DNA of 64,000 bases. It comes from Chrysaora quinquecirrha. Lineage: Eukaryota > Cnidaria > Scyphozoa > Semaeostomeae > Pelagiidae. Both the position numbers and the translations under genes were made by a program. The first letter of the stretch is position 1; every line of letters starts with the position of its first letter. The stretch lies in the NCBI GenBank assembly GCA_014526335.1, contig JACTAT010000007.1, positions 1,737,540-1,801,539 on the forward strand, in the 5' to 3' direction. This document shows positions 45,901-60,400 of the stretch, piece by piece. The notes beneath the pieces are model-generated. The model saw nothing but the letters and a program-made list of their open reading frames with translations, did no database searches and was not told where the DNA came from.

Positions 45901-48262
45901 AAAATTGCGAAAAATCGAGTAAACACAAAGGTCCCAAAAATGGCCAAAGTTATCAGAAATGTCATCATAAGGCTATAAGAAGGCATTATACCTCTTTTGA
46001 GGTACAAAAGTAATTGATTTAGCAACAGAAAACGCAGAGAATTAGCTATAACAAGATGTCAACCGATTTTTGGCAAAAAGGCAAGGCTATACTATGGCAA
46101 AATTGCGAAAAATCGAGTAAATACGAAGGTTCCAAAAATGGCCAAAATTATCAGAAATGTCATCATAAGGCTATAAGAAGGCATTATACCTCTTTTGAGG
46201 TACAAAAGTAATTGATTTAGTGACAGAAAAAGAAGAGAATCATAACAAGATTTTGCCCATTATTGGCAAAAAGGCAAGGCTATACTATGGCAAAATTGCG
46301 AAAAATCGAGTAAATACGAAGGTTCCAAAAATAGCCAAAATTATCAGAAATGTCATCATAAGGCTATAAGAAGGTATTAAACCTCTTTTGAGGTACAAAA
46401 GTAATTGATTTAGTGAGAGGAAAAGCAGGGAATCGAAACAAGATTTTGCCCATTATTGGCAAAAAGGCAAGGCTATACTATGGCAAAATTGCGAAAAATC
46501 GAGTAAATACGAAGGTTCCAAAAATAGCCAAAATTATCAGAAATGTCATCATAAGGCTATAAGAAGGTATTAAACCTCTTTTGAGGTACAAAAGTAATTG
46601 ATTTAGTGAGAGGAAAAGCAGGGAATCGAAACAAGATTTTGCCCGACTTTTGGCATAGAGGCAAGGCTATACTATGGCAAAATTGCGAAAAATCGAGTAA
46701 ATACGAAGGTTCCAAAAATGGCCAAAATTATCAATAATGTCACCATAAGGCTATAAGAAGGCATTATACCTCTTTTGAGGTACAAAAGTAATTGATTTAG
46801 TGAGAGAAAAAGCAGAGAATCATAGCAAGATTTTGCCCGATTTTTGGAAAAAGGCAATGCTATACTATGGCAAAATTGGGAAAAATCGGGTAAAAACAAA
46901 GGTTCCAAAAATGGCCAAAATTATCAGAAATGTTGTCATATGGCTATAAGAAGGCATTATACCTCTTTTCAGGTACAAAAGTAATTGATTTCGTGACAGA
47001 AAAAGAAGAGAATAATAACAAGATTTTGCCCGATTTTTGGCAAAAAGGCAAGGCTATACTATGGCAAAATTGCGAAAAATCGAGTAAAAACGAAGGCTGC
47101 AAAAATGGCCAAAATTATGAGAAATGTCATCATAAGGCTATAAGAAGGTTTTATGATCTTTTGAGGTACAAAAGGTATTGATTTAGTGACGGAAAATGCA
47201 GAGAATCATAATAAGATGTCGACCGATTTTGGCAAAAAGGCAAGGCTATACCATTGCAGAATTGCAAAAAATCGGGTAAAAACGAAGGTTGCGAAAATGG
47301 CCAAAATTATCAGAAATGTCATCATAAGGCTATAAAAAGGCATTATATCCCTTCGAGGTACAAAAGTAATTGAATTATTGACAGAAAACGCAGAGAATCA
47401 TAATAAGATGTCGACCGATTTTTGGCAAAAAGGCAAGGCTATACTATGGCAAAATTGCGAAAAATCGAGTAAATACGAAGGTTCCAAAAATGGCCAAAAT
47501 TATCAGAAATGTCATCATAAGGCTATAAGAAGGCATTATACCCCTTTTGAGGTAAACAATTAATTGATTTAGTGACAGAAAACGCAGAGGATCACCTCAA
47601 GATGAGGACCGATTTTTGGCAAAAAGGCAAGGCTATACTAGCCAAAATTATCAGAAAAGGCATCAAGCAAAAATTGCAAGGCTATACTATGGCAAATTGC
47701 AAAAAATCGGGTAAAAGCGAAGGTTCCCAAAATAGCTCAAAATTGTCATAAATGGCATCATAAGGGTAAATAGAGGGCATTATACCCTTTTTGGGGTGAA
47801 GAATTAATTGATTTAGTAAAAGAAAACGCAGAGAATCACAACTTGAATTCGATCGATTTTTGGCAAAAAGGCAAGGCTATACTTGGGCAAAATGGCCAAA
47901 AATCAGGCAAAATGAATACCTTACAATCACGGGAAGCACTTCCTAGAATTTCCAGCCTGTAGGAGAAGGGAGCTTAAAATCGACCCAGCGATGAAATGCT
48001 TACTTTGCACCAAAAATTAGTTTTTGCTGCTATGACGCTTCAGTCATTCCTCAGGATAGCCTTGCCTTTTGGCCATAATTTGGTTGAACATTTGTCGATT
48101 TTGAGATTAGATTAATCTTGGATTACAAATGCAAATCGACCAAAATGAATGCTTAGTTTTGCTTGCCGTTCATATAAGTTTGGTGCAGGTAGCATTCTAT
48201 TTGCGATGACATTAAGCCATCTTCTATTAAAATATTGGGTCTGTTGAATGTGTGACATTTTC

Positions 48263-48680
48263 AATACACCTTTTCAACTAAGAGCCTCGTTTTCAAAATT
48301 TACGAAAATTTGTTCGCACGAAAATTTTCACCCCAGATTCAGATTCAGCACCTTCATTTTAGTGCTGACGCAAATTTTTACGCTTCTGGTCCTTACGATG
48401 TTTATTTTATAGCGACGAAAAGTTTGAAAATCTATAAAGGATTTGACCGTGAAAATCGCTCGGGGTGAAATTTTACACCCTCAGTCATTTTTCACGGTCA
48501 AATCCTTATAACTTTGCTAACTTTCAATCGCTATAAAATCAACATCGTAAGGACTAGAAGCGTAAAAATTTGCCCAAATACTAAAACGAAGGTGTTGAAT
48601 TCGAATCTGATGTCGAAGTGATTCTGTGACACAATTTTAAAAATTTTTGAAAACGAGGCCCTTAGTTGAAAAGGTGTATT
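48263..48680. mobile_element. Foldback hairpin element downstream of the auxilin-like gene
   Basis: Two arms of about 200 bp. The left starts AATACACCTTTTCAACTAAG; the right in reverse complement starts AATACACCTTTTCAACTAAG and both go on GGCCTCG/AGCCTCGTTTTCAAAA. The centre is near 48475 (GGTGAAATTTTACACC). No coding. A palindromic miniature element. Confidence 0.8.
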
Positions 48681-48904
48681 AGAAACATACACAGATTAAG
48701 AGATTCAGTTATCATTCAAAAGATTAATAATTCGACGGTCAATCTCTTTCCTTCTAATAACTGATACCATACATAGACAAATAGATCGTTATCTCGATAC
48801 AAAAAAACAAATCACTACGACTTCTAAAAATACGATTTTATAAAATGCAGAACAATAGCATTGTAAAACAGCATTTTGGGTAGTTTGGTTTATTTTATTT
48901 CATA

Positions 48905-51444
48905 TTAATATAAAGGTTTTGATCCACTTTGTTCAAATAATGACCAAGCTTCATTCAATTCAACGAAAATTGACCTTGCAAGATGTTCATGCGAAGTTCC
49001 AGTATGCTGAAAAAAGAGAAAAACAATGTCATTCCACAAGAGACAACATGTCACATTAATTACAAAAAAGATAGACCTGAGAGAGAGCCTGATAGACTCA
49101 TTACGTAAGTGACAAAATGGCTACTAACACCTTAAATTTCCCTTATGCAATTCAAAGCAAAATATATTTTCAACATCAACAGATACCGTGCTCCCTCACA
49201 TTTACAGGAGTGCGCCTATAAGCGACTTTGCTTCTAATGCGCATGCGCGTATATTTTGTTGTATGCAAGATTCTTAATTGTCAAAAGTATTGACACAGCA
49301 AGTCATTGAATGGAAACTTGTTTTTCCAAGGCTAATGTTTTTCCAGTGATAGATAGGCCACATCGCGCATGCAAGTTAAAAAGTAAATGGTCGCTTGTGT
49401 GTTATGCTGTTTTGCTTTCACTTGCCTATTGTTTGATATTGCTGAGAGAGAAATTGTAAACTAGTGCATAAAGAATACTGTCTCTGGCTGTCGGCGAAGA
49501 CATTACGAGTGTTCCAGAATCGTCTTTCAAAATCGTCTTACGCTACAAGTATGGGGAATATTGATTAGAAATCTTACTTTATCAGGATGTACACATAAAC
49601 AAGCTTTTCTATAAAACTTCTTGACCTGCAAAAAAAGGATAAAAAGCATAAAAGCCTATGTTATTTTTGCAAACATATTGAAAAACATTTTCAGTGGCGA
49701 TGATGGAGAAAAGGCTATAAGGGCCTAAACGCTTCTTTTATAAAAAGCTTTTTGGGCCAGTACTGAAGATTTCTTGAATCTCTTTTGGTCGATGTTTTCA
49801 GTAAACTTGATTTTGATGTGACTTTCTTAGCAAAAATTTTAGAATGCAGTATTTCTGCACATGCACAGTTAAAAGCACTGTAAAAATTGCACAAGTTGAA
49901 CACAGACATGGGCAGATATAAAAATGTTGGAAAGATCAACTTAAGCAGCCATTATGTTAAAAATATACACGTTACGGGAAAATGACAAATGGGCGCAGGT
50001 TAACACATACGTATGAAAAAAAGATAAAAGGCGAATGCATATAAAAATTTCTCATAGGAATTTTAAATTTCAACTTTTCAAAATTTCAAGAATCAAGTAT
50101 TGAATTTTCTTAGCAAAGGATATGGGAAGAAAATAGGCGGAGAAAAATGTTAAAAATAAAACTTTGAAAGAATGAACGTTGCAGGAGGATTTTTGTCTTG
50201 TTGGATCACAGATAATTGACATGATCCATGAGATAATATCCTTGATCTTATGAGATTACAGTGAAATCGATAAAATGTGAGAGAGAGGTCAGTGAACAAA
50301 CGGAGATAAGAAAGTGTTTGGAGATTTTCAGTAAGGGGGATTGCTGATCAATAGCTTTTCATCGGATTTTATCAAGAAAAGGAAGAGGAGATATAGGGCA
50401 CCACAGCAGACACTAAAGAGGGCCTTAGCAAATATGAGACAACAAGGAAGAAATTGACTGTACGTCGTTGGGTTGAATCAATTGATGCATTCCACATGGC
50501 TTCCATTTATCTTCTTCTTCCCATAACACTGTATCCAATGAACAAAGAAGTGCTCGAATGTTTCTCTCTTTACCGTCAGCCCAATCACGAATCTAAAAAA
50601 TATTAAAAATTTCAACGATTTTAGAAAAATCAATAAATGTGAGAAATAAATTTTATAAGATTGTTATAATTTGAGAAATAAATTGTTATAAAAATAGTGT
50701 CAAATGTTAATCAATTTTTAATCAATCCAAAGAAACAGAAAAACTTATGTAACAACGATCAGCCAATCAATTAATAAGAGAATCAACCAACAAGTCAACC
50801 AGTCAATAAATCAATAAATCAATGAATTAATGAATCAATAAATAGATAAATCAATAAATCAATAAATCAATAAGTCAATAAATCAATAAATCAAAAAATC
50901 AATAAACAAATAAATCAATAAATCAAAAAATCAATAAATCAAAAAATCAATAAATCAAAAAATCAATAACTCAATAAATCAATAAGAGCAAAAACCTGAA
51001 TACATGTAAATTTGGGAAAGCAAAAATGTTCATAGTTACAGCGTTAAATAGTTATTACAGAGGAGTTTACACACTAGTCCAAAATTATCAAAAACGGATG
51101 TAGACATGAAAAGGTACCATATCCTTAAAATGGCAAGAAAGCGAAACTTGTGTGCGCAACCCCTTGGGGTTGTAAGCAACCAGACCAGTTGCAATGATAA
51201 ACCAACGGAATCAACGCTAAAATTTCTTCAAGTATAAACTAAAACGAAACTAAAAACACGCAATTAAGGTGTATTAATAGAGAGAATAGAATATCTGAAA
51301 CCTTTCGTTTGATAGGATCCGTTTCCTCGCTCACTTCGACTTTCTTTAGTTGACGTAATGTTTCCTTTTGTGTTTCACTTGATGGTTTGAAGCCATGTGC
51401 ACCAAGAATGTCGCTAAATTCATCTTTGCCCGCAGGCCTTTGAC
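48905..51444 (-). CDS. J-domain exons of the auxilin/GAK-like gene
   Basis: Four exons (51444-51302, 50592-50464, 49625-49578, 49006-48905) encode the complete C-terminal J domain. HPDK, the Hsc70-contacting loop, is present and ends the 48-base exon. The helix-IV end LNEAWSLFEQSGSKPLY is the family's typical C-terminus. Exon lengths 143, 129, 48 and 102 keep the frame. The tiny 16-codon exon and all GT-AG borders look functional. Confidence 0.92.
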
Positions 51445-54400
51445 CTATGATAGTGAAAATGTGATATATATTTTCCATGATATTGATTCAATATTTAGCC
51501 AAAATTGCCGGCTAAGAAAATCCTACATACACGATATAGGCTTAGAATTTTCAGTTTTCAGATTCAAACTTCAAGGATTGTAACTCGTGGGCTGATGGAT
51601 GATCAGAACACAAATACAAATTCAACTTCACTTTTCTGGCTGGTGCAGTTCGATCTGCATCTTGGTGTGTCTTCATCTTAGTCAATTATTTCGGTCAATT
51701 TCTGGCGTATGAACTCTGTTGGGTTTTTAACACCAACATTAAAAATGTCCCTTGGACCCACTAAAGGGATCTTTTTAAACCGTGTTTTGCGGAAGTGGTG
51801 TAGTGGTAATCGACAGCTTTGCAGCGTCTGTGATTCAGATCCACAAAAACACGATAAGAAAGGAACCTGGTAGAAAACTTCGCATGTTAGCTTAGTCTTA
51901 GATCTGTCTACAAGAAAGAACAGAGCCAAACGGTTCGGTGTTGGAAAAAGCAACGATAAGCCACGCGTTTACCTGAGTGCACTATTCCGTTCTATTTCGA
52001 GTACGTTTCCGGAATTCAAAAACCCTGTAAATTACTATTTTCTCTGAAACTTATACGTTATACAGGGTGTTTGATAAAAAGGAACCCGGTAAAGAAGCCT
52101 TCGTACTAAAGTCAGAATTTAATCTTCAAGCATAAATTTCATTAAAACTTGTTTATGTAGACATCACTTTATAATGCTTTACTTCATGAATAACGCTAGT
52201 AAGAAGCAAAATTTTTGACACTACACGCTTTTAGTCACCACAAAGAACATAGTAAAATGTAAACTTCAAAGAAGCACAACCCGCCATAAAAATTGTTTTC
52301 AACAATTTTAGCCGTCTAAGTCAATCATTTTTCAAACCCATGGCCTGAACTGGTCAATCAATAAACCCTTGCTGTAACCAGAAAATCCTCAATGACTTAA
52401 CATGTGCATTAAGTTTGTGCGCACATGCTCTATTATCAATGAAATTCATTAAAGCATTCTTGTGAAGATAGAATATGAAATCTCATCCTTTTACTCACGA
52501 AAGTGTATATATAATAGTATTAGGACGAAATTTCATTGGACTTGAAGCTACGGTTTGCAAATAAAAACAATTTCTAAAGCGGATTCCTTTTATTTGGAAC
52601 ACTTTGTAATATATTGAAATATAGGGAGCATTGATCTGATCTCTTAAATAAGCAATAATTCTACGTGGTGGTTTTCCCTTCCTTTCAAAAAACAAGCGTG
52701 AAATTCATTTCATATGGCGACGACGAGGATAGTTAATGACCTTATTTATAAAACAGTTCGAGGTAGTGCTTAAGTCTATACATGGTATAGAATGCTTCAA
52801 CCGAACCATCCTTCCCCCCTTTTCCTCTTTTTCTTTCATTTTGATTGTACAGTAGGTATGGCCGAAGGGTTGACATGTATAATGGTAATCTCTGTGCTAT
52901 CGTAGTTATATTTTGTCAATGCTGTTTTATGAGAATGCAATTACAAAAATAAGAATTAGAGATTTGTCAGAATCTTACCCCAACTTCCTCCAAGTCCACC
53001 TTTCGATTTTCCACCTGTAAAAACACTGTCACCAGACGATGCAGTACTGACACGGTAATTTGGCGCGAAATTAGAGTTTGGCTGTGTTTGAGTAGGCCGT
53101 CCGTAATTCGGTCGAGGTTTTGCAGAATTAGATCCAAATTGCGCCGTTGTTGTTGATGATGCTGTTGTTGTACCGAGGTTTGTAGAAGTGAATTTTTGAC
53201 CGAATCCTGTCTGGAAATTATTACTAGAAAAATTAGCAAGTTCAGCAAAGGGGTCGTCAGGGGTCTTCTGGTTATTAATGAGATTTTTTTCTGCAGGCGA
53301 TGCAGAACGGACATTTCCATTGTTGATTGGAGATAGCTTTGGTTTTAAGGATGACGTAGATGTATCTGATTGTCCCCATTCTCCTAACAAATCACCATCA
53401 CTACTGCTGTGTTTCATTGATGTAGGTGATAGATTACCATGATGCATTGCAGGAGAAAACGGATCGACAAAATTACTTGACTTCATTGAAAACATATCGA
53501 ATTGATTGTCTGAATTGAATTGATCAGTTTTGTGATGCGAATGCCTTTCTCCAAGTTGTTCAAAGAAATCATCTTCATTATGTGAATCAACAAGATCACT
53601 TGTGCTTTTATTCTTTTTTAGACTTGGAGTTCTTTTGCGAGGTTTATTGCTTTCTGATTCAATTACAATGTTAGGTGACTCGTCATGAAATGAAGCAAAC
53701 TCTTGGGCACTTTGATTCTTACGAATAGAGGTTGTCTCAGCAACCGGTGTATCAAATGAACCCAGATCTAGTAGCAGATCAATATTATTACCAGATTGAG
53801 GGTTCTTTTTCGTTAAATCACGTTTATAATCACCAGATTCTTTCACAATTGTTGCATTGATATTCAAAGAACTAAAATCATCTGCGAAATTATCTTGTAA
53901 AGACGACTGTTTCTTAGTTTCCTCTACATCATTATCCGTTGAAGAAGAAATTTCGATATCAATTAATTGTTCAGCGAATTGATCATCCAAAATGGCGTCG
54001 TCTTCGTCTTTCACTGATGACTCTTCATCATACACTTCATCATTTTTGATTTCAGCCGTATCAAAAAATGTCGAATGACCAACTTTCTTTTCAACTCCTT
54101 CTGCATTTAGCATTTCAGGATGGGGTAGCTGATTCCCTTTAAGATTTTCTGCATCCAATTCGCTTAGCCCTTGAGTTAAATTTAAGAAACAGTTTATTAG
54201 AAATAAAAAATAGGCAAGTTGTATTTTTATATTTTCTCAAGAAAGCAGCTAAAAAACATAGCTTAATTACAAAGCCAAATGGGAGAACAACCTTGGGTTG
54301 CATCCATCCCTTGGATCTTACTCGAATCCACCCTTTCATTAGGATAAAGGATTTTTCAACGTGTTTTCGTAAATAAATAACTCACAACTTAGAAATATTT

Positions 54401-57400
54401 CTCCTCGGGTCAATTTTATCTTGTTATAGTCGACTAGTATTTCAATCATTAAGGCTAAATTAATATATAACATTAAACCTAATGGGAGTTTCTGAAACAA
54501 GGCTTAACGATTTTAATTTTTGAAAACACCGCAAAAAATATATACCGAATTCTTCGTGGCAATCCCAGTATTCTTCTTTGGAGGCAAAACAAACAGAGGG
54601 TGATAATTTCTCGACGTTCATTTTTTCCCATGGTTCTGTATATGTTGATTGACGAGATGATGGCTCTGACCCGAATGCAAAATCTAATGAGACACCAAAA
54701 TTAGGTCCAAATTTCTGCTCATCTGGATCGACGATATCAAGATCCCGCCTATGAATTTAATAAAAGAAATGACTAGCTGGATAATAAAGACATTAAAAGT
54801 AGATTGAAGAGAAACTTGCTTTGATCTGCTTGACAACATAATGAAAACTGCAAGTTCTTTATAACAGCGCTAAAGCCTGGATTCTAGGGTAGAGATACCA
54901 ATGCCCTAGTGGGAACAAAACAAGGTCGCTACCCCTTAAATACACAAGTTAATTGCAGGTTACATAGCTTTATCAAGGATATTTTAAAGATTCTGAACCT
55001 GATGCTTTGGTAACACAAGCTCTTAATTATGAAAACTCCATATTCAAAAGAAATACAATTATGTCATATGTAAATGAGTTCAGTAATGAACTTCAAATGA
55101 ACAGCCAATGTACAAACGAACCACTGATCTTTCAAAAAAGAAAACTTAAAGGTGCTCCAGAACAACGCTGCCACATAGCTTACCTTCGCTACCTTCTTTA
55201 TGAATAATTTTTCCAAACCTGTTTGTTAAATGCCATTGAATGGCGCGAAAGAGTATTGTGACTGTAACTTGTCTTAGTATATCAGCTAGTTGTCAGAATT
55301 GTGCATTTTGTGAAGCAAGCATGAAAATTGGCATACCTACCCAGTTTGATACGCTGAAGATGATGGGATACAGACCCCAATCGAAAAATGCCCCCAGATG
55401 CTATTTTTAGACTGGGGTACTCGGTACCATACCTCTACAAGGGTTTCTACCATAACAATGTTGGGAATAACGATACTGACATGAAACTTGGTAAGAATGC
55501 ACAGTTTGATACGCTGAAAAAGATAGGATGCAGACCCCTCCGGAAAAGTGCCCCCTTATTCTATTTTTAAAACTAGGGTACTCGGTACCATACCTCTACA
55601 AGCGTTTCTATTGTAACTATGTTGGGAATTAAGATATTGCAATAAAACTTGGCAAGTATACACAGTTTGATAAGCTGAAAAAGATAGGATGCAGGCCCCT
55701 CTGGAAAATGCCCCCTAATTCTATTTTTAGACTGGGGTACTCGGTACCATACCTCTACAAGCGTGTCAATTGTAACTATGTTGGGAATTAAGATATTGCA
55801 ATGAAACACGGCAAGTATACACAGTTTGATGCGCTGAAAAAGATAGGATGAAGATCCCTTCGGAAAAGTGCCCCCTCATTCTATTTTTAGACTTTGGATT
55901 TTTTTAATGAAATAATAATTAATAATCAAAAGAGAAATAATGGTCTAGTACCAGCCCGCACTAAACGCCTTGCAACGCATTTCATCTATACAGTATGGTG
56001 TATAAAACTGATGCAATGTTGTATATCATAATGAATATATATTTAACAATACCAGCCCCCTTCACACCGTACTCAGCATCTAATCTCCCTGAAAGAGAAT
56101 TTAGAAGGGATAACTGCTATGCTCCGGCACCCCGTGTTCTCGCGTCAAAGAACACGGTCTGAGGAGATTGGTCGTATATGAGAGTCGGTGTATACTATAG
56201 AGGTCATGTATGCTGAAAGTTTTTTAAATTTGCACAGAGGTCATATACTCAAATGGTTATCAGGTTTAGCTGATTGTACATACAGCATAAATATATGATT
56301 TGTATATCCTTGAAATATGGTTTTAGGTCTCATTGTGTTCGCCATGTATATGTGTACAAATTGCCTCTCTATACTGTGCAAATTTATAAATTTTCAGCAT
56401 ACAGGCGCTCTATCATATACATTGTCTCTTATATATTCTTGAATGCGAGAACATGGGTGCGCCCTTAGATGAACGGAGCACACGAGCCGTAGCCCCAGAT
56501 GCTCTTTAGTTAAGGTAAGATAAGCTGATGAGTATAGTAAAATGCATAAACAACTCTCCATCAGTTTTATACAACTTACTGTATACTTGAAAGTGCGTTA
56601 CGCCGTGTTTAGCGAGGGGTTTGTACTAGACCACTATTTCTTATTTAATTTATTATTAACATTTCATACAAACATGTTTTAAGTTTATGATAAGTTTGAA
56701 AATAATTAATAGTTATTGGTATGGTACTGAAGAAAGCTCGACATAGCGGAAACAAAGAACGTCAGACGGGAGGAGAGCCTTTGGCTGTATGACTTGGAGA
56801 GTTACTCGGCGATTTCATTGAGCTCTATAGCGCAGAAGAAACGTCGTTGGCTCTTTGGTCATGCAGCCCAGGTTCGGATCCCACTTACTGTGGTATCCAC
56901 TTGTGGAAAAATCTAATTAATAGTTATTGAAATAGAGATGCTTGAAAGTAGGTATGCCAGTCTGACGCAGCATTGCAGCATATAGATACGAGGAATGTTC
57001 CTACTGTAATATCTTAACGTGGTATATCACAGTTATAATTGAAACGTTTTGAGAGTGGTATGGAACCGAGTCTCCTAGTCTCAAAATAGAACTGGGGACA
57101 CTTTTTCAAAGGGGGTCTGCATCTTATCTTTATTAGCGTATCAAACTGTGCATTCTTGCCAAGTTTCATTGCAATATCGTAATTTCCAACATAGTTACCA
57201 TAGAAACACTTGTAGAGGTATGGTACCGAGTACCCCAGTCTAAAAATAGAATAAGGGGGCATTTTCCGGAGGGGTCTGTATCCTATATATTTCAGCTTAT
57301 CAAACTGTGCATTCTTGCCAAGTTTCATTGCAATATCGTAATTTCCAACATAGTTACCATAGAAACACTTGTAGAGGTATGGTACCAAGTACCCCAGTCT

Positions 57401-60400
57401 AAAAATAGAATGAGGGGGCACTTTTCCGGAGAGGTCTGCATCCTATCTTTTTCAGCTTATTAATCTGTGTATACTTGCCAAGTTTCATTGCAATATCTTA
57501 ATTCCCAACATAGTTACAATTGACACGCTTGTAGAGGTATGGTACCGAGTACCCCAGTCTAAAAATAGAATAAAGGGGCATTTTTCCGGAGAGGTCTGCA
57601 TCCTATCTTTTTCAGCTTATCAAACTGTGTATACTTGCCAAGTTTCATTGCAATATCGTAATTTCCAACATAGTTACCGTAGAAACACTTGTAGAGGTAT
57701 GGTACCAAGTACCCCAGTCTAAAAATAGAATGAGGGGGCACTTTTCCGGAGAGGTCTGCATCCTATCTTTTTCAGCTTATCAAACTGTGTATACTTGCCA
57801 AGTTTCATTGCAATATCGTAATTTCCAACATAGTTACAATAGAAACGCTTGTAGAGGTATGGTACCGAGTACCCCAGTCTAAAAATAGAATAAGGGGGCA
57901 CTTTTCCGGAGGGGTCTGCATCCTATCTTTTTCAGCGTATCAAACTGTGCATTTTTGCCAAGTTTCATGTCAGTATCGTTATTCCCAGCATTGTTATGGT
58001 AGAAACCCTTGTAGAGGTATGGTACCGAGTACCCCAGTCTAAAAATAGCATCTGGGGGCATTTTTCGATTGGGGTCTGTATCCCATCATCTTCAGCGTAT
58101 CAAACTGGGTAGGTATGCCAATTTTCATGCTTGCTTCATAAAATGCACAATTGCCAACGATTTCACAGTTAAGCCATTGCACTATCTATGTGTCATTTAA
58201 TTTTGTGTTTTCAGTGGTTGTCAGCGAGTTTTGCATCTGCTAGCCTGTTACTGGCTATTGCTTTGCTGCGATAGAAACAACCTTATCTTAGCAAGACAAG
58301 GGAATGTTCTCACTGAGATGCTGCCGCTGAAATAACTATTCAACTGTTTCCAGATAAGACAATCATAGTTCATCATGACAAGCCTGTGATATTTATGAGC
58401 TCAACGCTTCGAGAGAATTCCGTCTCCAATAATCGGTAAATGACAAATATTTCGCTAATTTATGGCGTTGGTCAGATATAAAGTGTGAAAAGCACTAACT
58501 GGATTTTCGAGGAAGCTCGGATTTTGTTGGATTCGCTCAATATGGGCCAACATAAGATTAAAAGTAGATATTCTCGAGAACAATGTGTACAAAATCAAAC
58601 ATTGTATGCAAAATACCATGTAGAGATTGCCCAAAACCTTACATAGCAAAATCGAAGAGAGGGGTTGGAAATCGGTTCAAAGAACATAAATCAAATGCCT
58701 TGAAAAATCCTTGATAAGTCCGAACGTATATAATCTGTTTGGAAAGTTTCTAAGCTTATTGTAGCAAAGTCCGTGACACTCAGTGACTTATTGAAAAATA
58801 AAGGCTTAAGATAAAAATATTTTGGTTAGATAAACACATAGATCTAGTGGAAAAGGTTGGTTTTAGGCCAGGCAGATTCACTCTTTCTTAAAATATGTAA
58901 TACATGAAGATGCAGATAACTAATAAGCTTTGGATTAATATCAATATAACAGTAGTCAACTGACACATTACTCATTCAGATCAGATCTATTCCTCCTATA
59001 TCCAATCACTATAATGAGGCAAGAAGTTTTGCGACAAAAACCTACTTTGTGAACAACCATTTCATTAACCAGCAAGTCAAATCAAACAGCACTACTTCTT
59101 AACATTAAATCATTTAACTCACAAATTAGTCAAGGACTATAATCAGGCAATCAGTTTTCATAAGCAATCAACTCAAAGATCTACCAATCAACTAATCAAT
59201 AGAATCAATAAGCAATCAACTCAAAGATCAATAGAATCGACAAACAATAATCAGTCAATAAATCAACTTGTACAAACCTCTGATAGCTCATTGTTGTAAG
59301 ATTATAATCAACAAATCCAGTGTGAAATTGCAAAGTAAAAACATTGAATGACGTGACTTTGCCTTGAACTTTTCCACCCAATGTAGATCTTCCATGAAAC
59401 AATACAATTGTCACGTCTCCAACAAGTGCTTGATTCACATTTAATTCGATTCTTCTCTCCCCCATCAAATACTCTCTGTTAAGAAAAAGCAAACATAATT
59501 ATGTTTGTTTTGAATTCAAAATTTAAAAATGCGAAGTGAGGAGATTTTGCAGTGGAATAAACAGCAAATTCATTTGATGCATTTAGCTTAAGCTTGTGTT
59601 CTCATCTGCAATTAATTTTGTGTTCTCATCTGCAATAATCTATGATTTAAATTGACTGCATCCTGTACTGACAGTCATGTAAATAATAATAAAAGCAAGA
59701 GCAAAACAAGACAAAGAGCAAGACAAGATGATACAAACTGGGAGTGTGTATATGCACGGCTCCCTGCAGCAAAAATATTTGATAAGGATATAACTTTATT
59801 GAAAGTATAGCTACAACACTGTGTCTCGAGACTTGATGTGAATAGTCATCTTTTTTGGTATTAACAGCAACATGGCACTTCTTTCAACAACAGAGTGGCA
59901 AAGTGAATTTTTTTTTAGAATTTCTAAGTTTGCTCTTCATTTGCCGTTCGAAGAAATATATTTCAATACCAAATCACAGTATTTTTGCGCCCGGTTCTAA
60001 ATTTTATGAACCAGAGCAAAAATACAGCGATTTTCTATTGAAATGTATTTCTTTGGATGGCAATATATCAGCCAATATTTAATATTTTCGACTGATTTTC
60101 GACATTTTTGCATTACTTTACATGCTCTTTCAGAAAATGGAGAGCAAATTTAGAAATTCTAAAAAAAATTTTCACTTTGCCGCCACTCGCCACAAATACG
60201 CCACAAATTCGTTATTCTTGGCATCTTAATCATGATGGAGAAGAATTGAAAAGTAAAAACTTGAGATATACCTCATTTGATCGATTTCTTGAGCAGTTGA
60301 CAACACTCTTTGTTCACCTTGATAAATTTCTACGAATGGTCGGCAGCCAGTTCTGCAAATTATACATGGAGATTCAATACAACATTCACGCCGTGAAGCC

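Larger units (their letters stand above)
35440..47920. repeat. Satellite array, ~193-196-bp unit, ~12.5 kb
   Basis: Each unit carries in order AATTGATTTAGTGACAGAAA, ACGCAGAGAATCATA, a GTCGACCGATTTTTGGC block, AAAAAGGCAAGGCTATACTA, AAATTGCGAAAAATCGAGTA, ACGAAGGTTCC, ATTATCAGAAATG, CATCATAAGGCTATAAGAAG and TTTTGAGGTACAAAA. Spacing near the right edge is 193-194 bp. Units at the left edge (35.4-37 kb) are the most diverged and more variable in length (about 175-195). Around sixty units fit. Repeated 61-78 residue open frames on both strands follow from the unit and are not genes. Confidence 0.9.

Noticed and set aside
35792..47563. Dozens of similar 61-78 residue open frames on both strands, considered as a small-protein gene family
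   Set aside because: They are frames of the satellite unit, appear on both strands, and shift or break with unit length.
35440..47920. CRISPR-like array
   Set aside because: The units are long and contiguous with no unique spacers, and the setting is eukaryotic.
57014..58061. 60-135 residue minus-strand frames beginning MPPHSIFRLGY
   Set aside because: Translations of the 160-bp array unit; the mirrored plus-strand arm gives the same peptides.
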